DNA of 64,000 bases from Hymenobacter aerophilus DSM 13606 (GCF_000382225.1 NZ_KB907803.1:1-64000), one strand, 5' to 3'. Positions 26,329 through 35,836 are shown, counted from the first letter of the stretch. Numbers and translations are program-made. Notes: generated from the letters alone by a model not told the origin.

Positions 26329-28710
26329 CTACGACCCGCAAGCCTCGCAGCCTTCCGGGTCGTCTAGCGAGCAGCTCATATCCGACTGGTTCTGGGCCGA
26401 TACGGTGAGCGGCTCCAGGGTTTCGGCGGCCTGCTTCTGCACCGTGAACTTGATGGCGTCGGCGGCGGCTTTGGTACGCAGGTAGTACATGCCCGTTTTC
26501 AGGCCCTTCTTCCAGCTGTGGAAGTGCATGCTGGTGAGCTTGCCGAAGTTCACGTTCAGTACGTGCAGGTTCAGGCTCTGGCTCTGGCAGATGTACGCGC
26601 CCCGGTCGGCCGACATGTCGATGATGCGGCGCTGGGAAATCTCCCACACCGTTTTATACAGGTCCTTGATGTGCTGGGGGATGCTCGGGATGTCCTGCAC
26701 CGAGCCGTTGGCGGCAATGATGGCCGTCTTCATCTGCTCGTTCCAGAGGCCGAGCTTGATGAGGTCTTTGAGCAGGTGTTTGTTCACCACCATAAACTCG
26801 CCGCTGAGCACCCGGCGCACGTAAATGTTGCTCGTGTAGGGCTCAAACGACTCGTTGTTGCCCAGAATCTGGGCGGTGCTGGCCGTGGGCATGGGGGCCA
26901 CCAGCAGCGAGTTGCGGGCGCCAAACTCCATCACCTCGGCGCGCAGCGCGTCCCAGTCCCAGCGGCCCGAGTCGGGCGTGACGCCCCAGAGGTCGAACTG
27001 GAACTGGCCCTTGCTCAGGGGCGAGCCGGGGAAGGTTTCGTAGTGGCCGTCGCGCTTGGCCAGGTCCTTGGAGGCCGTCATGGCCGCGAAGTACAGCGTC
27101 TCGAAGATGTCCTTGTTAAGGCCGGTGGCTTCGTCGCTCTCGAAGGGCATGCGCAGGGCAATGAACGTATCGGCCAGGCCCTGCACGCCCAGCCCGATGG
27201 GGCGGTGGCGGCGGTTGCTGCGCTCGGCCTCGGGCACCGGGTAGTAGTTGATGTCGATGACCTTGTTCAGGTTCAGCGTGGCGTGGTAGGTAACCTCGTA
27301 GAGCTTCTGGTGGTCGAAGAACAGGTTGCCGGCTTCGTCGGGGCGCACGTAGCGGGGGAGGGCCAGCGAGGCCAGGTTGCACACGGCCACCTCGTTTTCG
27401 TCGGTGTACTCCATAATCTCGGTGCAGAGGTTGGAGCTCTTGATGGTGCCGAGGTTCTGCTGGTTGCTCTTGCCGTTGGCGGCGTCCTTGAACAGCATGT
27501 AGGGCGTGCCGGTCTCGGTCTGGCTTTCCAAGATGGCAAACCACAGCTCCTGGGCCTTAATGGTTTTGCGGCCCTTGCCTTCGCGCTCGTACTTCTGGTA
27601 GAGCTTCTCGAACTCGGCGCCGTGGCTGGTGTCGAGGCCGGGGCACTCGTGGGGGCACATCAGCGTCCAGTCGCCGTTGGCTTCCACCCGCTTCATGAAC
27701 AAATCGGGCGTCCAGAGGGCGTAAAACAGGTCGCGGGCGCGCATTTCCTCCTTGCCGTGGTTCTTTTTCAGGTCGAGGAAGTCGAAAATATCGGCGTGCC
27801 AGGGCTCCAGGTAGATGGCAAAGGCGCCCTTGCGCTTGCCCCCGCCCTGGTCGACGTAGCGGGCCGTGTCGTTGAACACCTTGAGCATGGGCACGAGGCC
27901 GTTGGAGGTGCCGTTGGTACCTTTGATGTAGGTGCCGGTAGCGCGCACATTGTGCACCGCCAGCCCAATGCCGCCGGCGCTCTGCGAAATCAGGGCGCAG
28001 TTTTTCAGCGTGTCGTAAATGCCGTCGATGGAGTCGTCCTTCATCGTGAGCAGGAAGCAGGAGCTGAGCTGGGGCTTGGGCGTGCCGGCGTTGAAGAGCG
28101 TGGGCGTGGCGTGGGTAAACCACCGCTCGCTCATCAGCTCGTAGGTTTCGATGGCGGCGGCAATATCCTGCTTATGAATGCCCACGGCCACGCGCATCAG
28201 CATGTGCTGGGGCCGCTCGACTACCTTGCCATCGAGGCGCAGCAGGTAGCTGCGCTCCAGGGTCTTGAAGCCGAAGTAGTCGTAGTTGTAGTCCCGGTCG
28301 TAGATGATGGCCGAGTCGAGCGTGGCGGCGTTCTGGTGCACGATTTCCCACACGTCCTGGGCAATCAGCGAGGCATTCTCGCCCGTTTTGGGGTCCTCGT
28401 AGGTGTGCAGCCGCTTCATGGTGCTGCTGAACGACTTGCTCGTGACCTTGTGCAGGTTGCTCACGGCAATGCGGGCGGCCAGGATGGCGTAGTCGGGGTG
28501 CTTGGTGGTGAGCGAGGCGGCGGTTTCGGCGGCCAGGTTGTCGAGCTCCACGGTCGTTACGCCGTCGTAGATGCCGTCAATCACCTTTTTGGCCACCTCA
28601 ATCGGGGCCACAAAGTTCATGTTCAGGCCGTAGCAGAGCTTTTCGATGCGGGCCGTAACCTTGTCGAACTTCACGGATTCGCGGCGGCCGTCGCGCTTGA
28701 GTACCAACAT
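26329..28710 (-). CDS. nrdA: Ribonucleoside-diphosphate reductase, alpha subunit (class Ia)
   Basis: Encodes 793 residues from ATG 28710 ([18 protein letters not shown]); the frame is open for 61 codons more upstream, but that part overlaps promoter-like sequence. The N-terminal ATP-cone (residues 1-90) indicates allosteric dATP control. The catalytic chamber shows [19 protein letters not shown], then [10 protein letters not shown] and [12 protein letters not shown] with the radical-site cysteine, and [20 protein letters not shown]. The redox-active C-terminal pair is in the ending GCEACGS. It reduces NDPs to dNDPs with NrdB, whose gene lies 3.7 kb away on the same strand instead of being adjacent. 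Confidence 0.97.
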   Translation of the reverse strand: MLVLKRDGRRESVKFDKVTARIEKLCYGLNMNFVAPIEVAKKVIDGIYDGVTTVELDNLAAETAASLTTKHPDYAILAARIAVSNLHKVTSKSFSSTMKRLHTYEDPKTGENASLIAQDVWEIVHQNAATLDSAIIYDRDYNYDYFGFKTLERSYLLRLDGKVVERPQHMLMRVAVGIHKQDIAAAIETYELMSERWFTHATPTLFNAGTPKPQLSSCFLLTMKDDSIDGIYDTLKNCALISQSAGGIGLAVHNVRATGTYIKGTNGTSNGLVPMLKVFNDTARYVDQGGGKRKGAFAIYLEPWHADIFDFLDLKKNHGKEEMRARDLFYALWTPDLFMKRVEANGDWTLMCPHECPGLDTSHGAEFEKLYQKYEREGKGRKTIKAQELWFAILESQTETGTPYMLFKDAANGKSNQQNLGTIKSSNLCTEIMEYTDENEVAVCNLASLALPRYVRPDEAGNLFFDHQKLYEVTYHATLNLNKVIDINYYPVPEAERSNRRHRPIGLGVQGLADTFIALRMPFESDEATGLNKDIFETLYFAAMTASKDLAKRDGHYETFPGSPLSKGQFQFDLWGVTPDSGRWDWDALRAEVMEFGARNSLLVAPMPTASTAQILGNNESFEPYTSNIYVRRVLSGEFMVVNKHLLKDLIKLGLWNEQMKTAIIAANGSVQDIPSIPQHIKDLYKTVWEISQRRIIDMSADRGAYICQSQSLNLHVLNVNFGKLTSMHFHSWKKGLKTGMYYLRTKAAADAIKFTVQKQAAETLEPLTVSAQNQSDMSCSLDDPEGCEACGS

Positions 28711-28838
28711 AAGCGTACTGGTTGAAGGGGTGAGGGAGGTAGAAAGAGGCCCCGGCTGATGGCAGTTGGCAATCAGCCGAGGCATGGAGTCTGGTTCAAT
28801 CAAGCCCGGCGAACGGTCCGGACGCAGGCATTGATACC

Positions 28839-28894
28839 GGAAGATATTTCTATCTGGCGGGCTGCCCAAACCTTCTGTTAAGAAGTTTTCCACA
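28839..28894 (-). promoter_or_regulatory. nrdA promoter with DnaA-box match
   Basis: On the minus strand TTTG (28870-28867) is followed after 20 bases by TATCTTCC (28846-28839), a near match to TTTG-N19/20-TAnnTTTG. This predicts a leader of about 120 bases. TTTTCCACA at 28886-28894 (plus strand) fits the DnaA consensus TTWTNCACA and lies just upstream of the -33 element. Confidence 0.5.
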
Positions 28895-29030
28895 TACCCC
28901 TAAAACGGTGCAGTTCAGCCGCTTTTTGCCGTTCGGCTTTTGCTATATAGCCTGGCAGCGCGCCGGAATTTTGGGTTGGCGGATTGGTGCCGATGTGTTA
29001 CGGGCCCCCGAAGGCCGACCCGGCCGCAAC

Positions 29031-29080
29031 CAAAAAGCCCGCATCCTCCGGCGCACAAGGCGCCAAAGAATGCGGGCTTC
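29031..29080 (-). terminator. Terminator of CotH-like gene
   Basis: The stem AGCCCGCAT...ATGCGGGCT (29036-29044 with 29070-29078) and an inner GGCGC/GCGCC hairpin are followed on the minus strand by TTTTTGG. The rest of 28895-29113 shows no supported gene. Confidence 0.8.
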
Positions 29081-29113
29081 AGTTACTTGAAAACCGGTGC
29101 CGGCCGGGGCCGC

Positions 29114-30838
29114 TTAGTTAATAAGCACCCGGGCCACGCGGGGCGCGGACTGGCCGGCAGTGCGCACAGTGGCGATGTACAGGCCCTTGGGCAGCTGGCG
29201 CACATCGAGGCGGGGCTTGGCGCCGTGCAGCGTGGTTTGCAGCACCACGCGGCCGCTCAGGTCGCGCAGCTGCAGCTCAGCGGGGCCGTTGCCGGCTGTT
29301 TCCACCGTAATAAAGTCGTTGGTGGGGTTGGGGTACACCGCCAGCCGCCCGGCCACCACGGCCGGCGCCGTGGCCGTCACGATATCGAAGGGCGCCCCGA
29401 ACGCACCATCCAGAAAGCGCAGGCGGTTGGTTAGCCAGGTGCTGGTGTAGTCGAGCTGGGTAGCCATGGTGGCCGGCGCGAAATCAGCCCAGGCCAGCTG
29501 CTCGCGCTCATACACGGCGTTGCGCTGCAGCAGGCTCTGGTTTGCCCGGAACTTGCCCAAGATGTGCTCTTCGGTCAGAATGGTCCGGCGCAGCTCGGCC
29601 CAGCGGGTTTGCAGCGTGGCCCGGAAGCCGTTGGCCGTGCGGTCCTGCCACAGCCGGTTGTAGAAGCCGTTGGAGAGCAGGTCGGTGGTGGTATTGTTGT
29701 TGAGGCCGTCCCAGCCCGTACCGAACACGCCGTCGAGGTCCCAGGGCACGTAGAAGTACGGCTCGCCCTGCTTGTACTTGGCAATGTAGAGGTTCTTGCC
29801 AGTGTTGTCGGTGGCCCGCGTCAGGTTCAGAAACAGGTAGTAGTCAACGGCGTTCTGCAGGTTGAACTTCTGCTGGTAAGTGGCCAGAAACTCCCGCTCG
29901 GAGCTGTTGCGCACAAAGCCCACGAAGCCGTGCAGGCTGGTCCAGTCAATCTGCTCATCGGGGTGCTTGTACTCGAAGCCGGCCCAGATTTCGGAGCTGT
30001 TATCGAAGTCGGGCAGGCCGCTGAACGTCACGGCCGGACCCCAGTCGTCGCCCTTGTACAGCTCGCCGGTGATGCCGTTGCTGTACTTTTTCAGCTTGAG
30101 TTGCTTGCGGTCAATCCGCTCGGTAAGCGCGTACACGCCCCGGTAGGTGCCGTTCACGAACACCTCCACGTATTCGAGGGCAATGCCGCTTTTGGCGTCC
30201 GGCTCCTGCGCCCGGTAGGTGGGCTGGTGGATTTCCTGCCACAGCTCGTGGCTGCTTTTGTTGCGCACCCGCAGCGGCTCGTTGTACAGGGCCTGCAGGT
30301 TGTACTTGTTGTCGGAGCGCATACCCAGCAGCCGCACATCGCGCGACTTGGCGCCGGTGCTGTCCTGCCAGAAGCTCAGCTCGTACGACTTCTTGGGGTA
30401 GGTTTGCGAGAAGCCGCCGCGGTACTCAATGCCCAAATCGGCCGTCAGCGTCTGGCCCTGGCCATCCACCAGCGTCAGGCGGCCGGCAATGCTGGGCGTG
30501 TCCTGGATGGAGTCGCGGGTGGTAATGCTCAGGATGGGCAAATCGGTGAAATACACCGCGTACCGGGTGCCGTCGTGCTCGGCCTCGTAGCCCGTGCGGG
30601 TCGTGAGGCTCGCCACCGGCTTGGTGAACTGGTAGGTCTGGTCGAGGTTGAGGTGGCTGTTCTGTTCGCCGGGCTCAATCTGGGCCGCCGCCGGCTGCCT
30701 GTTAAGCAGAATCAGCTGCTTCTGCGTGTCGATGTTGTAGAAGGCGGGGGCCAGCGTCAGCGTATCGGCCTGGCCCGGCGTGGCAGCCAGCAGCCCACCC
30801 AACGACAGAAATAGGACAAGAGTAAAGTTTTTGCGCAT
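29114..30838 (-). CDS. CotH-kinase-like secreted protein with T9SS sorting domain
   Basis: Encodes 574 residues. A Sec signal peptide covers residues 1-24 (LVLFLSLGGLLAATPGQA). The CotH domain (about 90-450) shows YRGGFSQTYPKKSYELSFW, the DNKYNLQALYNEPLRVRNK block, VNGTYRGVYALTERIDRK and the hallmark YVPWDLDGVFG. CotH proteins are secreted or spore-coat kinases. The last 80 residues (LAVYPNPTNDFITVETAG, then QLPKGLYIATV) form a type A T9SS signal, so it is exported across the outer membrane. It has its own promoter and terminator, so it is a single-gene unit between nrdA and the phosphoesterase. Confidence 0.92.
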   Translation of the reverse strand: MRKNFTLVLFLSLGGLLAATPGQADTLTLAPAFYNIDTQKQLILLNRQPAAAQIEPGEQNSHLNLDQTYQFTKPVASLTTRTGYEAEHDGTRYAVYFTDLPILSITTRDSIQDTPSIAGRLTLVDGQGQTLTADLGIEYRGGFSQTYPKKSYELSFWQDSTGAKSRDVRLLGMRSDNKYNLQALYNEPLRVRNKSSHELWQEIHQPTYRAQEPDAKSGIALEYVEVFVNGTYRGVYALTERIDRKQLKLKKYSNGITGELYKGDDWGPAVTFSGLPDFDNSSEIWAGFEYKHPDEQIDWTSLHGFVGFVRNSSEREFLATYQQKFNLQNAVDYYLFLNLTRATDNTGKNLYIAKYKQGEPYFYVPWDLDGVFGTGWDGLNNNTTTDLLSNGFYNRLWQDRTANGFRATLQTRWAELRRTILTEEHILGKFRANQSLLQRNAVYEREQLAWADFAPATMATQLDYTSTWLTNRLRFLDGAFGAPFDIVTATAPAVVAGRLAVYPNPTNDFITVETAGNGPAELQLRDLSGRVVLQTTLHGAKPRLDVRQLPKGLYIATVRTAGQSAPRVARVLIN

Positions 30839-30862
30839 CCGAATAAGTTAAAATTGCGGCCG

Positions 30863-30893
30863 CAAAAGTAAGATTAAATAAAGACGGGTCAAA
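30863..30893 (-). promoter_or_regulatory. Promoter of the CotH-like gene
   Basis: TTTG (30893-30890), then 19 bases, then TACTTTTG (30870-30863) on the minus strand: an exact Bacteroidota-type -33/-7 pair. It predicts a leader of about 20 bases before ATG 30838. Confidence 0.8.
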
Positions 30894-31169
30894 TGATGCG
30901 CAATGAATTAGCCGGTGCGCTTCCGCCATACTGCATCTGTAATTTAATATAGATGGAGCTAATATAGGGGGATTTCAGACTCTTGCCGATAATTGCGACC
31001 ATAGCTATGCAGCCATTAAGTCGATGTGGCTGATTTGCACATTTGTAAGTTTAGTTGTGGCTCGATGGTGAAGTTGGATAAATTTGGACCCCAGGAGGAA
31101 TAAAAAGCCTACGTTTATTGTCCGGCTGAGCCCTCTGCCTGCCTTGTTGTTACTTCAACCACTTGCCCG
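30894..31169. other. Spacer between divergent T9SS cargo genes
   Basis: Apart from the CotH promoter at its left end, no gene or hairpin is supported. It is more AT-rich than the neighbours (for example TAATTTAATATAGATGG near 30940) and should carry the phosphoesterase promoter; I could not place it. Confidence 0.35.
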
Positions 31170-32315
31170 TTGCGTACGCTAAGTTCTTTTTTCCGGGTTG
31201 CCGGCCGCCGCGGGTGGAGTTACAGTCTGCTGAGCAGCCTGCTGCTGGCTGCCAGCCCGCTGGCCGCCCAGCGCTTCGCCGCCATCGGCGACTACGGCTA
31301 CGCCGGCGCGGCGGAGCGCGACGTTTCGGAGCTGGTGAAAAGCTGGAATCCGGAGTTCATCATCACCCTGGGCGACAACAACTACGACCTGGGCGACTCC
31401 ACCACCATCGACCAGAACATCGGCCAGTACTACCACGCCTACATCCACAACTACAAGGGCCGCTACGGCCCCCGCACGTCCACCGACCGGTTTTTCCCCT
31501 CGCTGGGCAACCACGATTACTACACCCGCAACGGCCAGGCCTACCGCGACTACTTCACGCTGCCCGGCAACGGCCGCTACTACGAGTTCGTGCGCGGCGA
31601 CGTGCACCTGTTCGCCCTCAACAGCGACCCGGCCGAGCCCGACGGCATCAAGGCCAACTCGGTGCAGGCGCAGTGGTTGAAGGAGCGGATGGCCGCTTCG
31701 CGGGCCCGCTGGAAAGTGGTGTATTTCCACCACGCCCCCTACACTTCGGGCCTGCATGGCCCCGACGCCGACCTGCAGTGGCCCTTCCGCGAGTGGGGCG
31801 CCTCGGTGGTGCTGACCGGCCACGACCATATCTACGAGCGGCTGCAGCTTGACGGGCTGACCTACTTCGTGAACGGGCTGGGCGGCCGCAACATCCACGG
31901 CACCCGCCCGGCCCGGCGCCCCGAAAGCCAAGTGCTCTACAACGCCGATTACGGCGCCATGCTACTCAACGCCACCCCCGACAGCCTCACGCTGCAGTTC
32001 ATCACCCGCACCCGCCGCGTGATTGACACCCACGTGCTACACCGCGAGGGCGGGCCCGCGCCAGTGCTGTATCCCATCAGCCCCAACCCGGCCAGCCCCG
32101 AAAGCCAAGTTGAGTTTTACCTGCCCGCCGCCGCGCGGGCCCAACTGCGGGTACTCGACGGCCTGGGCCGCGAGGTAGCCCGCCTGCACGACGGCCCCGC
32201 CGCCACCGGCTGGCACCGCCGCCCCCTCGGGGCCGCCGGGCTGGCGCCGGGCCTCTACTTCGTGCAGCTGCGGGGCCCCGGCTTCACCCAAACCAGCCGC
32301 TTCGTGGTGCAGTAA
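31170..32315 (+). CDS. Secreted metallophosphoesterase with T9SS sorting domain
   Basis: Encodes 381 residues from TTG 31170; the basic start and hydrophobic run LLSSLLLAASPLAA form a signal peptide. Calcineurin-like metal-binding motifs are present in order: GDYGYAG, ITLGDNNYDLGD (GDNN), FFPSLGNHDYY (GNHD), VYFHHAPYTSG and VVLTGHDHIYERL (GHDH). It resembles purple acid phosphatase/Icc-type enzymes that cleave phosphoesters. The C-terminal 75 residues (LYPISPNPASPESQVEF to GLAPGLYFVQLRG) form a T9SS type A tail. It is transcribed away from the CotH gene. Confidence 0.9.
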   Translation: MRTLSSFFRVAGRRGWSYSLLSSLLLAASPLAAQRFAAIGDYGYAGAAERDVSELVKSWNPEFIITLGDNNYDLGDSTTIDQNIGQYYHAYIHNYKGRYGPRTSTDRFFPSLGNHDYYTRNGQAYRDYFTLPGNGRYYEFVRGDVHLFALNSDPAEPDGIKANSVQAQWLKERMAASRARWKVVYFHHAPYTSGLHGPDADLQWPFREWGASVVLTGHDHIYERLQLDGLTYFVNGLGGRNIHGTRPARRPESQVLYNADYGAMLLNATPDSLTLQFITRTRRVIDTHVLHREGGPAPVLYPISPNPASPESQVEFYLPAAARAQLRVLDGLGREVARLHDGPAATGWHRRPLGAAGLAPGLYFVQLRGPGFTQTSRFVVQ

Positions 32316-32342
32316 GCAGGATATCCTCGTAGTGTAAAGCGC

Positions 32343-32381
32343 AAAATGCCCCGCTTCCAAATCCGGAGGCGGGGCTTTTTG
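32343..32381. terminator. Shared terminator, phosphoesterase / nrdB
   Basis: GCCCCGCTTCC pairs with GGAGGCGGGGC, followed by TTTTTG on the plus strand. It lies between the convergent phosphoesterase and nrdB genes; the minus-strand T-run is shorter. Confidence 0.8.
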
Positions 32382-32404
32382 TAGGGTGGTAAATACGGGG
32401 GTGT

Positions 32405-33367
32405 TTAGAAATCCTCGTCGAGCGAGAAGGCGTTTTCGGTTCGCTCGCTCATCACGCCGGCCTTCTGGTACTCGGCCACGCGCTTCTCGAAGAAGTTGGT
32501 TTTGCCCTGCAGCGAAATCATTTCCATGAAATCGAAGGGGTTGGTGGCCCCATAGATGCGGTTGTAGCCCAACGATTCGAGCAGGCGGTCGGCCACGAAC
32601 TCGATGTACTGGCTCATGGTTTTGGCGTTCATGCCAATCAGGTTCACGGGCAGCGCGTCGGTCACGAACTCCTGTTCAATCTGCACCGCGTCGCGGATGA
32701 TTTCCTGCACGCGGGCCTCGGGCAGCTTGTTTTGCAGGTGGTCTTTGTAGAGCAGACAGGCGAAGTCGCAATGCAAGCCTTCGTCTCTGGAAATCAGCTC
32801 GTTGCTGAAGGTGAGGCCGGGCATCAGGCCGCGCTTCTTCAGCCAGAAAATGGAGCAGAACGAGCCGGAGAAAAAGATGCCCTCCACGGCAGCAAAGGCA
32901 ATCAGGCGCTCGGTGAAGTTCTCCGAGTTGATCCACTTGAGAGCCCACTCGCCCTTTTTCTTCACGCAGGGTACCGTTTCGAGGGCGTTGAAGAGGTAGT
33001 CTTTCTGCTTGGGGTCTTTGATGTAGGTGTCAATCAGCAGCGAGTAGGTTTCGGAGTGGATGTTTTCCATCATCACCTGGAAACCGTAGAAGCAGCGGGC
33101 CTCGGCCATCTGCACTTCCTGCATAAAGTTGATGGCCAGGTTCTCGTTCACGATGCCATCGGAGGCCGCGAAGAAGGCCAGTACGTGCGAGATGAAGTGC
33201 CGCTCGCCGTCGTTGAGGTTGTCCCAGTCCTTCTGGTCCTGGCTCAGGTCGATTTCCTCGGCCGTCCAGAAAGAGGCCTCGGCCTTCTTGTAAAACTGCC
33301 ACACATCATCGTGCTGAATCGGGAAAAGAACGAAGCGGTTGGGGTTTTCGGTGAGGAGCGGTTCCAT
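32405..33367 (-). CDS. nrdB: Ribonucleoside-diphosphate reductase, beta subunit (class Ia)
   Basis: Encodes 320 residues, the small radical-generating subunit of RNR. Di-iron and radical motifs are visible: [20 protein letters not shown], then [20 protein letters not shown], with the tyrosine of CFYGFQ at the radical position, and [10 protein letters not shown] ... [10 protein letters not shown] with further metal ligands. The ending [10 protein letters not shown] is the short acidic tail that docks on NrdA. It is unlinked from nrdA by two secreted-protein genes, though both share the strand and upstream DnaA-box matches. Confidence 0.97.
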   Translation of the reverse strand: MEPLLTENPNRFVLFPIQHDDVWQFYKKAEASFWTAEEIDLSQDQKDWDNLNDGERHFISHVLAFFAASDGIVNENLAINFMQEVQMAEARCFYGFQVMMENIHSETYSLLIDTYIKDPKQKDYLFNALETVPCVKKKGEWALKWINSENFTERLIAFAAVEGIFFSGSFCSIFWLKKRGLMPGLTFSNELISRDEGLHCDFACLLYKDHLQNKLPEARVQEIIRDAVQIEQEFVTDALPVNLIGMNAKTMSQYIEFVADRLLESLGYNRIYGATNPFDFMEMISLQGKTNFFEKRVAEYQKAGVMSERTENAFSLDEDF

Positions 33368-33471
33368 GCAGTCGGGGTGAAAGGCGAAAAATAGCGGCGC
33401 GGTAAAGGCCGCGCCTAGCTAACTCAGGCTTAGAAGCAATGTTTGCCGATTTCCTCGGCGGGGCTTAAAAC

Positions 33472-33479
33472 CAAAGATA
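33472..33479 (-). promoter_or_regulatory. nrdB -7 promoter box
   Basis: TATCTTTG on the minus strand (33479-33472) matches TAnnTTTG. No clean TTTG is seen 19-20 bases upstream. The predicted leader is about 100 bases. Confidence 0.55.
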
Positions 33480-33640
33480 GCCCACCGCACCGGGAAAGGC
33501 AGCCCCGCACCGGAATTTTTTGCCCTACTTGGTTAGGCCTGTCCTCAGTGCCCAACGCTCTGCTACTAACAAGGGCCGTTGAGTCTAAAAAGAACCGAAT
33601 CAGGGTTTTGGATAGGGTGAGGGTAAGAAAAGCGGAAAAG

Positions 33641-33680
33641 TTATCCACATTTGGCGTGTGGACAAGGTAGGTTATCCACA
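33641..33680. promoter_or_regulatory. DnaA-box cluster upstream of nrdB
   Basis: Two exact TTATCCACA boxes at 33641-33649 and 33672-33680 (plus strand), with an inverted near match TTGTCCACA (33665-33657) between them. The spacer 33368-33835 holds no supported gene; it carries nrdB control sequences on the left and the rplU promoter on the right. Confidence 0.75.
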
Positions 33681-33772
33681 AAAAAGCTATTCGCGTACCC
33701 GCTGGCGCGTTCGTTGGATAAGGGTGTTTGGGGCCTGCCAGGATAGGCGGTCTGCTATTTAGTTAGTTAGAG

Positions 33773-33804
33773 TTTGGATATGTAAAAGGTTACGGGTACT
33801 TTTG
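33773..33804 (+). promoter_or_regulatory. rplU-rpmA promoter
   Basis: TTTG (33773-33776), 20 bases, TACTTTTG (33797-33804): an exact -33/-7 pair. The leader would be about 25 bases. Confidence 0.8.
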
Positions 33805-33835
33805 CCTTCCAATTTTCAGAAACACCAAGACGCCG

Positions 33836-34141
33836 ATGTACGCAATTGTCAACATAGCCGGGAAGCAGACCAAGGTCGAAGCCAATAAATTTGTATACGC
33901 CCACCGTTTGGCTGGCAACGTTGGCGACGAGGTGCAGCTGGGCAAGGCCCTGCTGACCGATGATAACGGAACCCTCACCATTGGCTCGCCGCTGCTGGAC
34001 GTGACCGTAACCGGCACCATCCTCGCCCACGTGAAGGGTGATAAGGTGCTCGTGTTCAAGAAGAAGCGCCGCAAGGGCTACAAGAAGCTGAACGGTCACC
34101 GTCAGCAGTTCACCAAAGTAATGATCAACAGCATCGGCTAG
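33836..34141 (+). CDS. rplU: Large ribosomal subunit protein bL21
   Basis: Encodes 101 residues, the normal bL21 length. It begins MYAIVNIAGKQTKVEANKF and keeps the family core (VLLTDD-like TDDNGTLTIGSPLL, then KGDKVLVFKKKRRKGYKK, GHRQQFTKV). It binds 23S rRNA. It is first in the conserved rplU-rpmA pair with a strong promoter just upstream. Confidence 0.98.
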   Translation: MYAIVNIAGKQTKVEANKFVYAHRLAGNVGDEVQLGKALLTDDNGTLTIGSPLLDVTVTGTILAHVKGDKVLVFKKKRRKGYKKLNGHRQQFTKVMINSIG

Positions 34142-34147
34142 TTTTGG

Positions 34148-34250
34148 GAGCTGCAAGCTGCAAGCTATAAGCTGCAAGCCTGCTGTTCGAAAACTATCGG
34201 GCTTAATTCTATCATAAAGCTTGCAGCTTGTAGCTTGCAGCTTGAAGCTC
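34148..34250. repeat. Inverted repeat built of AGCTGCA units, rplU-rpmA spacer
   Basis: Arms 34148-34179 and 34219-34250 (32 bp, few mismatches) consist of repeated AGCTGCA/TGCAAGC units. They fill the rplU-rpmA spacer and would form a long hairpin in the mRNA just before the rpmA start. Confidence 0.8.
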
Positions 34251-34257
34251 TAAAAAA

Positions 34258-34575
34258 ATGGCACACAAGAAAGGCGTAGGTAGCTCCAACAACGGCCGCG
34301 AATCGGAATCCAAGCGCTTGGGCGTGAAGATCTTCGGCGGTCAGTCCATCATTTCCGGCAACATCATCGTGCGTCAGCGCGGCACCAAGCACCACCCCGG
34401 CCAGAACGTGGGCATGGGCAAGGACCACACCCTGTTCGCCATGATCGACGGCACGGTGCAGTTCCGCAAGGGCCGCAAAGACCGCTCGTTCGTATCGGTA
34501 GTAGCCGGCGACGTAGTAGCCTCGGAGGTGCACACCTCGGCTCCTGCTTCGGCTGAAGCCCACGACAACGCATAG
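34258..34575 (+). CDS. rpmA: Large ribosomal subunit protein bL27
   Basis: Encodes 105 residues. It starts [16 protein letters not shown], the bL27 N-terminus without the cleavable extension of Firmicutes, and continues [38 protein letters not shown]. The last 20 residues ([15 protein letters not shown]) are a low-complexity tail beyond the usual 85-residue core. It sits at the peptidyl-transferase centre of the 50S subunit. Confidence 0.98.
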   Translation: MAHKKGVGSSNNGRESESKRLGVKIFGGQSIISGNIIVRQRGTKHHPGQNVGMGKDHTLFAMIDGTVQFRKGRKDRSFVSVVAGDVVASEVHTSAPASAEAHDNA

Positions 34576-34625
34576 TTTTGAATTCTTAGCTGGTGGCTCT
34601 TAGCCGCTAGCTTGGTTCAGAAAGC

Positions 34626-34678
34626 AAAGCCCTGCCGGCTCTTTTCCTTCCGGGGATGAGGAGCCGACAGGGCTTTTG
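34626..34678 (+). terminator. Terminator of rplU-rpmA
   Basis: AGCCCTGCCGGCTC (34628-34641) pairs with GAGCCGACAGGGCT (34661-34674), followed by TTTGG. It also lies past the convergent ribD stop. Confidence 0.85.
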
Positions 34679-34746
34679 GCGTTGCGAGTTGATAGTTGGA
34701 TTAGGAGAGTCTGAAAGGGCAAAAGCTATCCGCTAAAAGCTATTGG

Positions 34747-35796
34747 CTAACAGCTTCTTCCAAACACAAACACTTCATCCTCGCCCAAGCGGAACTGCTC
34801 TTGCAGACCGCTCAGGCCCATTTTTGGTGCCGGCACGCCACCACCCAGCCGCCTGGGCGCCCGGATGATGCGGGCTTCGTCCCAGAGGCCATCTTTGAGC
34901 AGGGAGTTGAGCACCGTCGTTCCGCCCTCGACCAGCACCGACTGCACCTGCCGCTTATGCAACTGCTGCAGCATCTGCGGAAACAGGTCTTCGGCTTCCG
35001 ATAACACCACAAATTCCAGGTTGGGGCGGCTGGCTTGCTCGCGGTAAGTGAACACCAGCGTGGGCTGGCTGCCGTCGAACAGGTGGTGGGTGGGCGGCAG
35101 GCTCAGGTTTTTGTCGATAACCAAGCGCAGTGGGTTCTGGCCGGGCCACTCGCGCAGGTTCAGGCGGGGGTTGTCGTGCAGGGCCGTGCGGGTGCCCACC
35201 AGAATGGCCTGCTCCTCGGCCCGCCACCGGTGCACCGCTACCCGGCTCTGCTCGCCGCTGATGGGCACCGACTGGTAATAGGGTCCGGCCAGGTAACCGT
35301 CGGCGGTTTCGGCCCACTTGAGTACCACGTAGGGCCGCTGCCGCTCCTGGACCGTGAAAAAGCGCCGGTTCAGCCAACGGCCCTCCGCCTCCAGCACCCC
35401 GGTTTCCACCTTAATACCGGCTTCCCGCAGCCTAGCTATACCCCGGCCGGCTACCAGCGGGTTGGGGTCGGCGTTGCAGATGACCACTTCAGCCACTCGC
35501 TTTTCGATGAGCAAATCGGCGCAGGGGGGCGTTTTGCCGTGGTGGGCGCAGGGCTCCAGCGTTACGTACACGCAGCTTTGCGGCAGCAGTTCGGGCTGTT
35601 GCACGCTGTTGATGGCATTTACCTCGGCGTGCGGGCCGCCGTACTGCCGGTGCCAACCTTCGCCAATAATGCGGCCTTCGTGGGTGATAACGCAGCCGAC
35701 CAAAGGGTTGGGCCGGGCAAAACCGGCGCCGAGCCGGGCCAGGTCGAGAGCCCGGCGCATCATCAGCTGGTCGAAATTGGGATTGGGGGCAAGCAT
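34747..35796 (-). CDS. ribD: Bifunctional riboflavin biosynthesis protein RibD (deaminase/reductase)
   Basis: Encodes 349 residues from ATG 35796; a TTG six bases upstream is less likely. The N-terminal deaminase (1-145) has the zinc motif GGPHAEVNAI and TLEPCAHHGKTPPCADLL. The C-terminal reductase (150-349) has WAETADGYLA, then HRWRAEEQAILVGTRTALHDN and VEGGTTVLNSLL for NADPH and substrate binding. It catalyses two consecutive steps from the GTP-derived pyrimidine toward riboflavin. It is monocistronic and divergent from prmC. Confidence 0.97.
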   Translation of the reverse strand: MLAPNPNFDQLMMRRALDLARLGAGFARPNPLVGCVITHEGRIIGEGWHRQYGGPHAEVNAINSVQQPELLPQSCVYVTLEPCAHHGKTPPCADLLIEKRVAEVVICNADPNPLVAGRGIARLREAGIKVETGVLEAEGRWLNRRFFTVQERQRPYVVLKWAETADGYLAGPYYQSVPISGEQSRVAVHRWRAEEQAILVGTRTALHDNPRLNLREWPGQNPLRLVIDKNLSLPPTHHLFDGSQPTLVFTYREQASRPNLEFVVLSEAEDLFPQMLQQLHKRQVQSVLVEGGTTVLNSLLKDGLWDEARIIRAPRRLGGGVPAPKMGLSGLQEQFRLGEDEVFVFGRSC

Positions 35797-35836
35797 GGAC
35801 AAGGATTAAGAACGGGATGGGCGGGACGTTCAACGG

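Noticed and set aside
28908-29090. 60-codon plus-strand ORF downstream of nrdA promoter
   Set aside because: It runs through the CotH terminator hairpin and has no recognisable domain or promoter.
31163-31852. 229-codon plus-strand frame overlapping the phosphoesterase
   Set aside because: A +1-frame shadow, rich in Arg/Pro; the phosphoesterase frame has all metal-binding motifs.
33641-33680. DnaA boxes as the chromosomal replication origin
   Set aside because: No dnaA, dnaN, gidA or other origin-type neighbour and no AT-rich unwinding element or larger box array is present; regulation of nrdB explains three boxes better.
33430-33681. 83-codon minus-strand ORF between nrdB and rplU
   Set aside because: It covers the nrdB -7 box and the DnaA boxes; the sequence has no family features.
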